DNA of 20,869 nucleotides, taken from contig DBCH01000146.1 of the NCBI GenBank assembly GCA_002292955.1, forward strand, positions 1,002 to 21,870, given 5' to 3'. The notes below the pieces were generated by a model. It did not search any database. It saw nothing but the letters and a program-made list of their open reading frames with translations, and was not told the DNA's origin. Below, in pieces: positions 6,199 to 14,600 of this stretch. The position numbers and the translations under genes were made by a program. The DNA comes from Microbacteriaceae bacterium UBA963. GTDB taxonomy: Bacteria; Actinomycetota; Actinomycetes; Actinomycetales; Microbacteriaceae. Within the stretch, counting starts at the first letter, position 1, and every line of letters begins with the position of its first letter.

Positions 6199-8751
6199 GT
6201 GGCGAAAACGACTAAGTCGCGCACAGCTCCAGCCCCGGCGAGCGAGCCCATATCTATTGAGCCAGACATCACGGTGGCACCGGGAACCATGCTACTCAAG
6301 CTCACCGGAATCAATAAGTCGTTTCCGGGTGTCAAGGCGCTCAAGGACGTCAACCTCGAGGTTGTTGCGGGTGAGGTCCACGCCCTCATTGGTGAGAACG
6401 GTGCAGGAAAGTCAACCCTCATGGCAGTTGCCTCGGGTGCCCTCGTCGCGGAAGAGGGAACCATTGAGATCGGCGGAGAACCACTCACGCCCGGATCGCC
6501 GCGGGAAGCCCGTCGTTTGGGGTTGGCCATCGTTCGACAGGACCCCGCCCTGTTGCCCGACCTCACTGTTGCCGAGAACATGGCCATCGGGGCGGGCCTC
6601 ACGAGTAAGGGTGGCCTGAAGCGCGCACCGGAGTGGGCCCAAGCACACCTGGACCCGTGGCAGATGGGAATCGATTCGCGCGCACGCGTGTCGGACCTCT
6701 CCGTGGAGCAGCGTTTCGTTGTGGAGATTGCCAAGGCGCTTGCGCTCAAGCCCCGCATCCTTGTTCTTGACGAGCCCACGGAGCACCTGAACAAGGAAGA
6801 GGTGCAACGCCTCTTCCGTCGCGTGCGCACCATCACCGAGGGCTCTGCCGCTGTGGTCTACATCTCTCACCGCATCCCCGAGGTCAAAGAGATTTCGGAC
6901 CGCATCACGGTGTTGCGTGACGGTGCCGTCCGCGGCACATTCACAGCCTCGGCGGTGAGCGAGAGCGAGATTATCGAGCTGGTGATCGGCCGCGCTCTGG
7001 ACACGGTCTTCCCGCCCAAGGGCAAGTCAATTCAGTCGGAGGCCGAAGACAAGCTCGTCGTGTCCAACCTTTCGGGCCGCGGATTCCACGACATTTCCTT
7101 CAGCGTCAAACCCGGCGAGGTCATCGGCATCGCGGGGGTTCAGGGCAACGGCCAAGCAGAGGTGATTCGGGCTCTCGCGGGAGTTGAAGCCGCCACCGGT
7201 TCGGTCACCATCTCGGGCAAGAAACTCCGCCTGGGAAGCAACTCCGCGTCGGCCCGTGCGGGCGCCGTCTACGTTCCTTCGGACCGTCACGGCGAGGGCG
7301 TGTTTATGCCGCTGACCGTGGGCGAGAACATCGTGATGAAGACCCTGCGGGCGGTGTCCACCCTCGGATTCGTTCGCGACTCATGGGTCAACAAGGTGGC
7401 GGCCGCGCAGATTGAGCGACAGTCCATCAAGACGCCCTCGACCCGAACGCCCATTTCGTCACTGTCGGGCGGAAACCAGCAAAAGGTCGTGCTCGCGCGC
7501 ACGCTTCTCTCGGAACCGGAGGTTCTGCTTGCTGAGGAGCCCACGCAGGGAGTGGACGCGGGCGCCCGAGTCGACATTTATCAAATCGTTCGAGGAGCGG
7601 CCGACAACGGCGCAGCTGTGGTCATTCTTTCGTCCGACGGCGTTGAGCTCGAGGGTTTGTGCGATCGCGTCTTCATCATGTCGCGAGGAACCATCATTGC
7701 CGAACTCGAGGGCAAGAAGGTCACCGAGGCGGAGATCACCCGCGCAGAACTGACCTCGACCACCGAGCGTAAGCGCAACGATGAGCTCCGCTCGCGGTCA
7801 ACGCGTTTCCGCAACTGGATGCGCGGCGATTCATCTCCCGCCGCGGTTCTGGGTATCGTCGTGCTGCTCATTGCCGGTCTTGTGGGCGCCACAAACGGCG
7901 CCTATTTCTCACCGTTCAGTTTGAACTCGATTCTCTTTACGGCCTCAATGTTCATATTGATTGGTGCCGCCCAGCACGTGGTTGTTTTGGGGTCCGGATT
8001 CGACCTCTCGGTGGGCCCCCTGCTCAGCTTCCTGGTCGTTATCGCCTCCTTCTTCGTCATAGACGGCGGCAATATCTTCATTGGCATTGGCCTCATGATT
8101 GTGGCGGCCCTTGCGGTGGGATTCATCAACGGGTATCTCACCACAAAGTTCAATCTCAATCCGGTCGTCGTGACACTGGCGATAGCCCTCGCCCTGCAGG
8201 GAACTCTGTTTACGATGCGCACCGTTCCCGGCGGAATCATTACGCCCGCGGTGACCGACCTCATCTTTGCGAAGATTGGCTTCTTCCCCGTCATCACGAT
8301 TGTTGCCATTGTGATTGCACTGCTGCTCGAGTGGGGGCTTCGGCGTAGTCGCTTCGGTGTCGAACTGCGCGCAGTGGGATCGCGCATCGAAGCTGCTGAA
8401 CGTCAGGGCATCAAGGTCAAGAAGGTCCAGCTCATCTCCTACGTGGTGACGGCGTTCCTGGTCATGCCCACGGCCGTGATTCTGATGTCGCAGATCGGTA
8501 TTGGTGACGGTCGGCCGGGACTCTCGTTCACTCTCACCTCGGTGACCGTGGTCGTGTTGGCCGGCGCCAGCATCTTTGGCGGCCGCGGATCGTTCATCGG
8601 CATTATCGCCGCGGGCATCCTGGTGGCTCAGATTCTCAGCGTTCCCACGTTCCTGGGTCTCTCCGGAGCCTGGGGTTACTGGCTCCCCGGCGTCATCACC
8701 GTGGGCGCCGCAATTCTTTATGCACAGCTGCGCCGTTTGAGGAGAAAATGA
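6199..8751 (+). CDS. Fused ribose-type ABC transporter: two ATPase domains plus permease
   Basis: An 850-residue protein that joins an RbsA-like double ATPase to an RbsC-like permease. ATPase domain 1 (about 32-270) has Walker A GENGAGKST (65-73), Walker B ILVLDE (187-192) and H224, but its signature reads LSVEQ (167-171), with Glu where RbsA has Gly. Domain 2 (about 285-515) has a degenerate Walker A (GVQGNGQAE, 313-321), LAEEP in the Walker B region, no H-loop histidine, and an intact LSGGN signature (422-426). Residues from about 540 to 850 form the multi-span permease with the family motif GSGFDLSVG. The GTG at 6199 follows a GAGG ribosome site. RbsA and RbsC are normally separate proteins, so this fusion is uncommon. 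It should pair with the permease at 8748-9794 to give an asymmetric importer. Confidence 0.9.
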   Translation: MAKTTKSRTAPAPASEPISIEPDITVAPGTMLLKLTGINKSFPGVKALKDVNLEVVAGEVHALIGENGAGKSTLMAVASGALVAEEGTIEIGGEPLTPGSPREARRLGLAIVRQDPALLPDLTVAENMAIGAGLTSKGGLKRAPEWAQAHLDPWQMGIDSRARVSDLSVEQRFVVEIAKALALKPRILVLDEPTEHLNKEEVQRLFRRVRTITEGSAAVVYISHRIPEVKEISDRITVLRDGAVRGTFTASAVSESEIIELVIGRALDTVFPPKGKSIQSEAEDKLVVSNLSGRGFHDISFSVKPGEVIGIAGVQGNGQAEVIRALAGVEAATGSVTISGKKLRLGSNSASARAGAVYVPSDRHGEGVFMPLTVGENIVMKTLRAVSTLGFVRDSWVNKVAAAQIERQSIKTPSTRTPISSLSGGNQQKVVLARTLLSEPEVLLAEEPTQGVDAGARVDIYQIVRGAADNGAAVVILSSDGVELEGLCDRVFIMSRGTIIAELEGKKVTEAEITRAELTSTTERKRNDELRSRSTRFRNWMRGDSSPAAVLGIVVLLIAGLVGATNGAYFSPFSLNSILFTASMFILIGAAQHVVVLGSGFDLSVGPLLSFLVVIASFFVIDGGNIFIGIGLMIVAALAVGFINGYLTTKFNLNPVVVTLAIALALQGTLFTMRTVPGGIITPAVTDLIFAKIGFFPVITIVAIVIALLLEWGLRRSRFGVELRAVGSRIEAAERQGIKVKKVQLISYVVTAFLVMPTAVILMSQIGIGDGRPGLSFTLTSVTVVVLAGASIFGGRGSFIGIIAAGILVAQILSVPTFLGLSGAWGYWLPGVITVGAAILYAQLRRLRRK

Positions 8752-9794
8752 TGTTCGCGAAGATGACAACGAGCGCCGATAGTGCTTCGGCCCTGAAAAT
8801 GGAATCGATGTGGCGTCGGGTTTTGGGCGGCGGGCAGGCTCCCATCTGGATTGCCACGGTCGTGCTCTTTGCCGTGAGCCCTCTGGTCGCGCCCGGTAGT
8901 CTCAAGGCATCGGCGCTCCTCAGCATGCTGCCGTTTGCGGCCGTGCTGGCAATCGCGGCCGTGGGCCAGATGCTCGTTATTCAGCAACGTGGCCTCGACC
9001 TGTCGGTGCCCGGAATGATGGCCTTTGGGGCAGGACTCGTGACGGGACTGTCGCAGTGGTACGGCTGGCCCGTGTGGGCCGCGATTGCGGGCGCCATCAT
9101 CCTCCCGGCCATTGCCGGACTCATCAACGGGATTATTGTGACCCGCTTTGGCGTGATGCCGCTGGTGGTCACTCTAGGCATGAACGCGATCCTGCTCGGC
9201 ACCGTATTTGCACTGTCCAATGGAACTCCGGCCGGAGCTCCGAAGGAAATCGCAGACTTCACCAAGGGGGCGGTAGGCGTCGTCCCCAACGCGTTGATCA
9301 TTGCGGTGGTCGTTATCGTGGTCGGTGGGTTTATCGCCCAGCGATCAATCGTGGGTCGCAAACTGACGGCCGTGGGCGTGAGCGAGCGCGCTGCCAGCGC
9401 GGTGGGATTCCGGGTGACCCTGTACCAGACCATGGCCTACGCCCTGGCCGGTGCGGCCTTCGGTATCGCGGCCATTCTGTACGCGGGCTACGTGACCACA
9501 CCGCCGCTCTTCTACGGCGACAAATACCTGCTGCCCACCATTACGGCCGTGGTGCTGGGCGGCACGGCCCTCACGGGTGGTCGCGCTGCCCTGATCTCAA
9601 CCGGCGTTGCCGCGCTCTTCCTCACACAGCTGGGTCAGTTGTTGCGCGCTGTGGGCTGGCAGGAGTCATTCCAGCTCATTGCTCAGGCGGTCGTTCTGCT
9701 GATCGTCATTCTCGCCCGCGCCATTGTGCCGATGGTATCGCAGTCGATAAAGGCGCGACGGGCGGCCACTGAATCGCAAACGGTTCGCGCGTAA
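8748..9794 (+). CDS. Ribose-type ABC transporter permease
   Basis: A 348-residue RbsC-family (BPD_transp_2) integral membrane protein with about eight to ten hydrophobic spans and the conserved GLDLSVPGMMAFGA segment near residue 80, comparable to the GSGFDLSVG motif of the fused permease upstream. Its ATG overlaps the TGA of the upstream gene (ATGA at 8748-8751), so the two are translationally coupled; a second ATG at 8751 is equally possible, and both are served by a GAGGAGAAA ribosome site. The role is to form the second half of the membrane channel with the fused protein. It ends 44 bases before the convergent regulator gene and no terminator was recognised there. Confidence 0.9.
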   Translation: MMFAKMTTSADSASALKMESMWRRVLGGGQAPIWIATVVLFAVSPLVAPGSLKASALLSMLPFAAVLAIAAVGQMLVIQQRGLDLSVPGMMAFGAGLVTGLSQWYGWPVWAAIAGAIILPAIAGLINGIIVTRFGVMPLVVTLGMNAILLGTVFALSNGTPAGAPKEIADFTKGAVGVVPNALIIAVVVIVVGGFIAQRSIVGRKLTAVGVSERAASAVGFRVTLYQTMAYALAGAAFGIAAILYAGYVTTPPLFYGDKYLLPTITAVVLGGTALTGGRAALISTGVAALFLTQLGQLLRAVGWQESFQLIAQAVVLLIVILARAIVPMVSQSIKARRAATESQTVRA

Positions 9795-9838
9795 CGGAAC
9801 CAGAGGAGTCGCGCGATGTTCGAGCAAGCTCAGCGTGA

Positions 9839-11563
9839 CTACTCTCCCGAGATGCGGTACGCCTTCATTTTGCGGTACACCGTGGCGCGCGAAACCCCCA
9901 AGATGTCGGCAGCCTTGACGCGGTTGCCCTTGGCCTCTTGCAGCGCCTTGCGAATTGCCTCGAGCTCAACGCGCTCAATCATGGACAGCGTCTTCGAGCT
10001 CTGCATGGCTGAGGGCAAGTCACTCGGGGTGACCGTACCCGTCTTGCCGGAAGCGACGAGTTGGTTGATGAGTCGACGGAGTTCCTTCACGTTGCCGGGC
10101 CACGAGTACGCCATGAGGAGCGATAGGGTCTCGGGCGACGCGATGAGCCGCGCGCTGGGCGCCAGCGACTCGGCGATGGCCTGCCACAGATCGGGCAGGT
10201 CGGAGAGGTGGTCACGAAGGGCCGGAACGCGGATGCTGCGAGCTCCGAAGCGTAGCTCGTTCACACGGATCTCTTCGGGGTTGTCCGAGGTGAGCGTCAT
10301 CAAAACCGGAACGGTGGTTTCTTGCGCCTCGAGCAGTGCACGCATGCCGTCGAGAGCGGGAACGTCGAGTGTCTCAATTCCTCGCACCACGACGACCGAA
10401 TCCGTCTGGAGATGGCCGGAGAGTTTTGTCAACCACTCGCGCGAGCCAATGATGTGGCGCTCGGCCGCGTCGCAGAGCACCGATTTCGTGAGATATCCAG
10501 CTATGTACGGCGCCTTGAGGGCAAGTGACGTCTTTCCTACACCCGTCTCACCCACCAACAACGTGGGTTCCGGGGTCATGCGTGCGCGGTCAACCTGGCT
10601 CGTCACGCCCAACCACTCGGGCGAACGGCCGGCGTTTACGGTGAGTGGCTTGGGCTGGGGAGTCCGTGATCGACGGTCGACGCTGTCGCCAACAACAACG
10701 ACGCTGTTATTGGGGCCCACCGAGGTGAGGTCCAGCCGCACGGGACCGGTCGACAGTTCGAGCACGTACGAGCCGTTGGGTCGGCGCTCCTCGCTGAGAA
10801 GCCGGATGAGGTTCATGTCATGAGGGGCCAGCGTGTTAGCCCGAGAGCTTTGAATCATGGCTCCCGACGGGCCGAAGGCCACCACGGGAACGTTACGCGA
10901 GCGCGAGATTTCCATGAAGAGGTTGAGCATTTCGCGCGAATTGGGCTGCTCAACCGAGAGGACGTGCTGCTCGAGCTGCGACGTCATGGTGCGAACGAGC
11001 GGCTTGAGAAGATCGCTGCGCGGCGTCATGTCACAGGAGATCGTGAGAATGGCCAGCAGCTTCTTGGTCACAGGGTGCAGAACGGGTGCACCCGTGCAGA
11101 CGGCATCTTGGTAAAAGTCGGCGAAGTGCTCGGTACCGCGGATCTGAACGGGCTTGCCGAGCGTGGCCACTGTGCCCACACCGTTGGTTCCGACAACGTT
11201 TTCGGCCAACACGGCACCGCGAAGTGTGCCAACGCGGTCGAGGTGGCTTTGGGCTTGACGGTCTTCGGTCCAGCGCTCCAGAATCTGACCGCGCGAGTCG
11301 GCAAGCAGAAGTGCCAACCCCGTTCCTTCCAGGTCTTCCGCGAAGCGGTTGAGGGGTGCGCCAAACATGTCGAGCAAGTGCTCGTCCAAGAGTGCTTCGG
11401 GAACGTGCGGGACATCGTGGAGGTTGCCCGGGTCGCCAATGGCGGCCTGAGATCGCTGCCACGAGGCCAGGAGCTCGGTGGTTTGCGCCTCGCCCTCGTT
11501 GAGGCTGGCGAAGAACGTTTCCTTGGCTTTGCCCGTGACACGGTTGTCAAACAACTCGCTCAT
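9839..11563 (-). CDS. AcoR/MimR-like transcriptional activator with GAF, remnant AAA+ and Fis-type HTH
   Basis: A 574-residue regulator. Residues about 60-200 form the AcoR-type GAF region with the typical NVVGTNGVGTVATLGKP and EHFADFYQDAVCTGAPVLHP pattern. A central AAA+ region keeps Walker A GETGVGKT (338-345) and the SWPGNVKEL motif (about 487-495), but has no GAFTGA loop and no DE in the Walker B position (VVVVRGIETL). A Fis-type helix-turn-helix (NRVKAADILGVSRATVYRKM, about 547-566) ends the protein. The start is the ATG at 11561-11563, seven bases from an AGGAGG ribosome site (11571-11576); a GTG two codons earlier is too close to that site. It is divergent from the aldehyde dehydrogenase operon and so a likely activator of it. 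Known relatives such as MimR of mycobacteria control propane/ketone oxidation genes. Confidence 0.88.
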   Translation of the reverse strand: MSELFDNRVTGKAKETFFASLNEGEAQTTELLASWQRSQAAIGDPGNLHDVPHVPEALLDEHLLDMFGAPLNRFAEDLEGTGLALLLADSRGQILERWTEDRQAQSHLDRVGTLRGAVLAENVVGTNGVGTVATLGKPVQIRGTEHFADFYQDAVCTGAPVLHPVTKKLLAILTISCDMTPRSDLLKPLVRTMTSQLEQHVLSVEQPNSREMLNLFMEISRSRNVPVVAFGPSGAMIQSSRANTLAPHDMNLIRLLSEERRPNGSYVLELSTGPVRLDLTSVGPNNSVVVVGDSVDRRSRTPQPKPLTVNAGRSPEWLGVTSQVDRARMTPEPTLLVGETGVGKTSLALKAPYIAGYLTKSVLCDAAERHIIGSREWLTKLSGHLQTDSVVVVRGIETLDVPALDGMRALLEAQETTVPVLMTLTSDNPEEIRVNELRFGARSIRVPALRDHLSDLPDLWQAIAESLAPSARLIASPETLSLLMAYSWPGNVKELRRLINQLVASGKTGTVTPSDLPSAMQSSKTLSMIERVELEAIRKALQEAKGNRVKAADILGVSRATVYRKMKAYRISGE

Positions 11564-11832
11564 GAACACACCTCCTTGTTGCGCCCTACAAGTACTTTTT
11601 ACCCGGCAGTGACGACTACCGCTAGTCCTTTTCTGTGCACTCCTGCCTTCAGAGTGCGCCTCCCCGCATCGTTACGTCGAGGGGTAGTTCCAACCAACCG
11701 AAACTTCGTGGCCAGCGGGGCGGACCGTAGTATCGTATTACGAGATTACCCCATTATAAGTTTTCGTCGGAATTTTTCCCCGTCTCCCGGGGAATTGTAT
11801 GTAAACCGTTATTCAAGGAAGTGTGGCTAAAC
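11564..11832. promoter_or_regulatory. Divergent promoter region between activator and ALDH operon
   Basis: This 269-base gap is AT-richer on its ALDH side. It has a perfect palindrome TCGTA-T-TACGA (11733-11743); overlapping -10 boxes for both directions, TATAAT on the minus strand (11753-11758) and TATAAG on the plus strand (11755-11760); and a short inverted repeat TTCCCC (11776-11781) / GGGGAA (11789-11794) that would lie in the ALDH leader. No good -35 is found at the right distance on the plus strand, which fits an activator-dependent promoter. No sigma-54 type site (GG-N10-GC with TGGCAC/TTGC spacing) was seen. Confidence 0.5.
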
Positions 11833-13320
11833 ATGGCTCAGAAAACTCCTCCCGTCGCCGAACTCCGCGGCCACACCGTCATGACCGGGCTGTTTATTGC
11901 CGGCGCTTGGGAAGAAACCCAAAAGAAGTACGGCGTGACTAATCCTGCGGATGAGTCGACGATTGCTCAGATGTCTGACGGAACCCCCGCTGATGCCCTG
12001 CGCGCCCTTGATGCGGCTGTTGCGGCGTCACACGAGTGGCGCTTCTGGGCTCCTCGCGCGCGCGCCGATCTTTTTCACCGCACTCACGCACTACTGATGG
12101 AGCGCGCCGATGCTTTTGCCGACGTCATGGTGCTCGAGAGCGGCAAGCCGCGCGCCGAAGCAATGGCGGAGTTCAACCTTTCGGCCGGATTCTTTCTCTG
12201 GTACACCGAGCAGATCGCCCACCTCCACGGAACTTACGCCGAGGGATCTCCCGGCGGATATCGCGTCATCGAGACGCACCAGCCCGTTGGCCCGAGCTTC
12301 CTCGTGACACCGTGGAACTTCCCCATGCTCATGTCGGCGCGAAAGGCTGGCGCGGCTCTGGCCGCCGGTTGCACGGTGGTGATGAAGTCTGCGCGTGAGA
12401 CGCCCCTCACGGCGGCGCTGTTCGTGCAAACCCTGAACGACGCGGGATTCCCGCCCGGGGTGGTTAACCTCATTCACACGTCGACATCGGGCGATGTTTC
12501 GGCCGCGGTGATGGCCGACAGCCGTTTGCGCAAGGTGAGCTTCACCGGCTCAACCGGTGTCGGCTCCACGCTGCTCTCGCAGGCATCCGAGCACATCATC
12601 AATGCCTCCATGGAACTCGGCGGTGACGGACCGTTCATTGTTTTGGACGACGCCGATATCGATCTCGCCGTGGACCAGGCCATCGTCTGCAAGTTCCGCA
12701 ATGCCGGACAGGCGTGTGTGGCGGCCAACCGGATCATTCTGCACAGCGCGATTGCTAAGGAGTTCACCGAGAAGTTTGTGGCCAAGACCAAGCAGCTCAA
12801 GGTGGGCGACGGCTTCGACGCCAGCGTTGTTGTAGGACCGGTGATTTCTGCCAAGCAGCGTGACCGCGTGGTGGGACTTCTCGCGTCGTTCCAGAAGGAG
12901 GGCGCTGTGTTGCTCACCGGAGGCAGTGTCGTTGACGGCCCCGGCTACTTCTTTGAGCCCACCGTGGTGACCTTCCCCAACCTCAAGCACGAGTTCTGCA
13001 ATGAGGAGCTGTTCGCTCCCGTGGCCGCCCTCTACGAGGTCGGCTCGACGGCGGAGGCCCTCGAGTTCGCCAACGACACACACTTTGGCCTCTCGGCGTA
13101 CGTGTTCACGGGTGATGTCTCGCGTGCCGTCACGATTGCCGAACGCCTCGACTTTGGCATGGTCGGCGTCAACCGCGGAATCATGGCCGATCCGGCCGCT
13201 CCCTTCGGTGGCGTTAAGGCATCGGGTCTGGGTCGCGAGGGTGGCCACGACGGCATTTACGAATTCATGGAGCGCAAGTACATCGCGCTCACCGTCAACG
13301 AAAAGTCAGGACTCCTGTAA
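11833..13320 (+). CDS. NAD(P)-dependent aldehyde dehydrogenase (semialdehyde-dehydrogenase type)
   Basis: A 495-residue aldehyde dehydrogenase of normal length. Visible motifs are PWNFP (160-164, with the oxyanion Asn162), FTGSTGVG at the coenzyme site (237-244), the general base E261 in MELGGDGP, and the nucleophile C295 in FRNAGQACVAANR. The sequence is close in style to succinate-semialdehyde dehydrogenases, so an omega-oxo acid is a reasonable substrate. The start is the ATG at 11833, eleven bases after AAGGAAG; a GTG at 11821 overlaps that ribosome site and is less likely. It is first in an operon with the Fe-ADH, whose ATG overlaps its stop by one base, so the alcohol to aldehyde to acid steps are made together. 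Confidence 0.92.
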   Translation: MAQKTPPVAELRGHTVMTGLFIAGAWEETQKKYGVTNPADESTIAQMSDGTPADALRALDAAVAASHEWRFWAPRARADLFHRTHALLMERADAFADVMVLESGKPRAEAMAEFNLSAGFFLWYTEQIAHLHGTYAEGSPGGYRVIETHQPVGPSFLVTPWNFPMLMSARKAGAALAAGCTVVMKSARETPLTAALFVQTLNDAGFPPGVVNLIHTSTSGDVSAAVMADSRLRKVSFTGSTGVGSTLLSQASEHIINASMELGGDGPFIVLDDADIDLAVDQAIVCKFRNAGQACVAANRIILHSAIAKEFTEKFVAKTKQLKVGDGFDASVVVGPVISAKQRDRVVGLLASFQKEGAVLLTGGSVVDGPGYFFEPTVVTFPNLKHEFCNEELFAPVAALYEVGSTAEALEFANDTHFGLSAYVFTGDVSRAVTIAERLDFGMVGVNRGIMADPAAPFGGVKASGLGREGGHDGIYEFMERKYIALTVNEKSGLL

Positions 13321-14567
13321 TGGGAACGACCATCGAAAACACGCTGGGGTTGGGCCTCGTCCGACAGCCCAAGGCCGTTTACTTCGGACCCGGGCAGCGT
13401 CGCCAGATTCCCTTTGTCGTGGCACCGCTGGGCAAGCACGTCCTGATCTGCACAGACGCACGCATGGCCACGACACCGGAGTTCGAAGAGATTCGCTCGG
13501 GGCTGGTTGTCGCCGGACTGAAGGTCTCCGTCTACTCAGACACTGAGCCCGACCTTCCCCGCACGAACGTCGTCGACCTGCAAGAGAAGTTTTCGCAGGC
13601 CGGCATTGACGTGGTCGTTGGCCTGGGCGGCGGGAGCTGCCTCGACATGGCCAAGGTTGCCGGTCTCGTGCTCGCACGCGGCGGCGATATCCGTGACTAC
13701 TTCGGAGAGAACTTGGTTGACGGCCCCGGCCTGCCTGTTGTCACTGTGCCCACCACGGGTGGCACGGGAGCCGAGGTGAGCTGCATCTCGGTGGTCTTCG
13801 ACGACGAGAAGGGCATGAAGGTGGGCGTGGGAAGCGCCTACCTCGAGGCGTACGCTGCCGTGATTGACCCGGAGCTCACGCTCACGTGTCCTCCCGGTCT
13901 CACCGCGGCCACAGGCGCCGATGCGCTCTCGCACCTCATCGAGTCGTTCACCGACCGCGCCAAGAACCCCACTGCCGAGCAGGTCGACAAGCACCTGTAT
14001 GTGGGCAAGAACGTGCTGACCGACTTCTTCTGCCGCACGGGCATCCAACTCCTCAACACGTCGCTGGAGGCTGTGGTGGCCAACCCGAGCGATATTCAGG
14101 CGCGATCCGACACCATGATGGCCGCCTATTGCGCCGGTATGGCGCTCAACACGGCGGGCACGGCCGCGGCCCACGCTATTCAAGCACCCATCGGCAATCT
14201 CACCCACACGCCCCACGGTTTCGGCGTGGGCGCCCTGCTGCCCTATGTGATGCGCTACAACCTCCCCGTGCGCGTGGCGGTGTTTGCTGAAATGGGCCGA
14301 CTCATGGGCGTCGCAACGGCGGATCAGCCGGAACTCGAGCAGGCCCACGCGGCAATTCTCCGGGTGGAGACAATCCTCGCCGCGCTGGGGGTGCCCCTCA
14401 ACCTCAAGGATCTCGGCCTTGAGCCGGAGCACTTTGACTTCGTGGCAGAGCAAGCAATGTTGGCCACGCGCCTCACGGCGAACAATCCGCGCGACATGAG
14501 CAAAGAGGACATCGTCAAGATTCTCGAGCGTGGTTACGCGGATGACCGCTCGTGGTGGAAGATTTAG
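13320..14567 (+). CDS. Iron-containing (group III) alcohol dehydrogenase
   Basis: A 415-residue Fe-ADH family protein. The NAD-binding GGGS motif (103-106) with D109, the PTTGGTGAE motif (144-152), and all four metal ligands can be placed: D201 and H205 (ADALSHLIE), H285 (TAAAHAI) and H299 (THTPHGFG), with the 4-residue and 14-residue spacings seen in lactaldehyde reductase. It is therefore expected to be active. The start overlaps the ALDH stop (TAATG at 13318-13322). Inferred job: oxidation of the primary alcohol of a hydroxy acid (for example the ring-opened lactone) to the oxo acid used by the ALDH. The opposite, reductive direction is possible for this family, as is a maleylacetate-reductase-like or 4-hydroxybutyrate-dehydrogenase-like substrate. 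Confidence 0.92.
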   Translation: MGTTIENTLGLGLVRQPKAVYFGPGQRRQIPFVVAPLGKHVLICTDARMATTPEFEEIRSGLVVAGLKVSVYSDTEPDLPRTNVVDLQEKFSQAGIDVVVGLGGGSCLDMAKVAGLVLARGGDIRDYFGENLVDGPGLPVVTVPTTGGTGAEVSCISVVFDDEKGMKVGVGSAYLEAYAAVIDPELTLTCPPGLTAATGADALSHLIESFTDRAKNPTAEQVDKHLYVGKNVLTDFFCRTGIQLLNTSLEAVVANPSDIQARSDTMMAAYCAGMALNTAGTAAAHAIQAPIGNLTHTPHGFGVGALLPYVMRYNLPVRVAVFAEMGRLMGVATADQPELEQAHAAILRVETILAALGVPLNLKDLGLEPEHFDFVAEQAMLATRLTANNPRDMSKEDIVKILERGYADDRSWWKI

Positions 14568-14600
14568 CCAACCCCTCACAGTGACAAGAACGGACACGAG

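Noticed and set aside
9816..10823. A 335-codon plus-strand open frame with a good ribosome site (GAGGAG) before its ATG, antisense to the activator gene.
   Set aside because: The protein is Ser/Arg-rich with no recognisable domain and lies opposite a clear regulator gene. The ribosome site is curious and may be a leftover of an operon that once continued past the permease.
10820..11830. A 336-codon plus-strand open frame across the activator gene and its promoter.
   Set aside because: Shadow of the activator; it runs through the intergenic promoter region and has no domain.
11564..11832. Sigma-54 promoter for the ALDH operon, as expected for an AcoR relative.
   Set aside because: No -24/-12 signature was seen, the activator lacks GAFTGA, and actinobacteria generally lack sigma-54.
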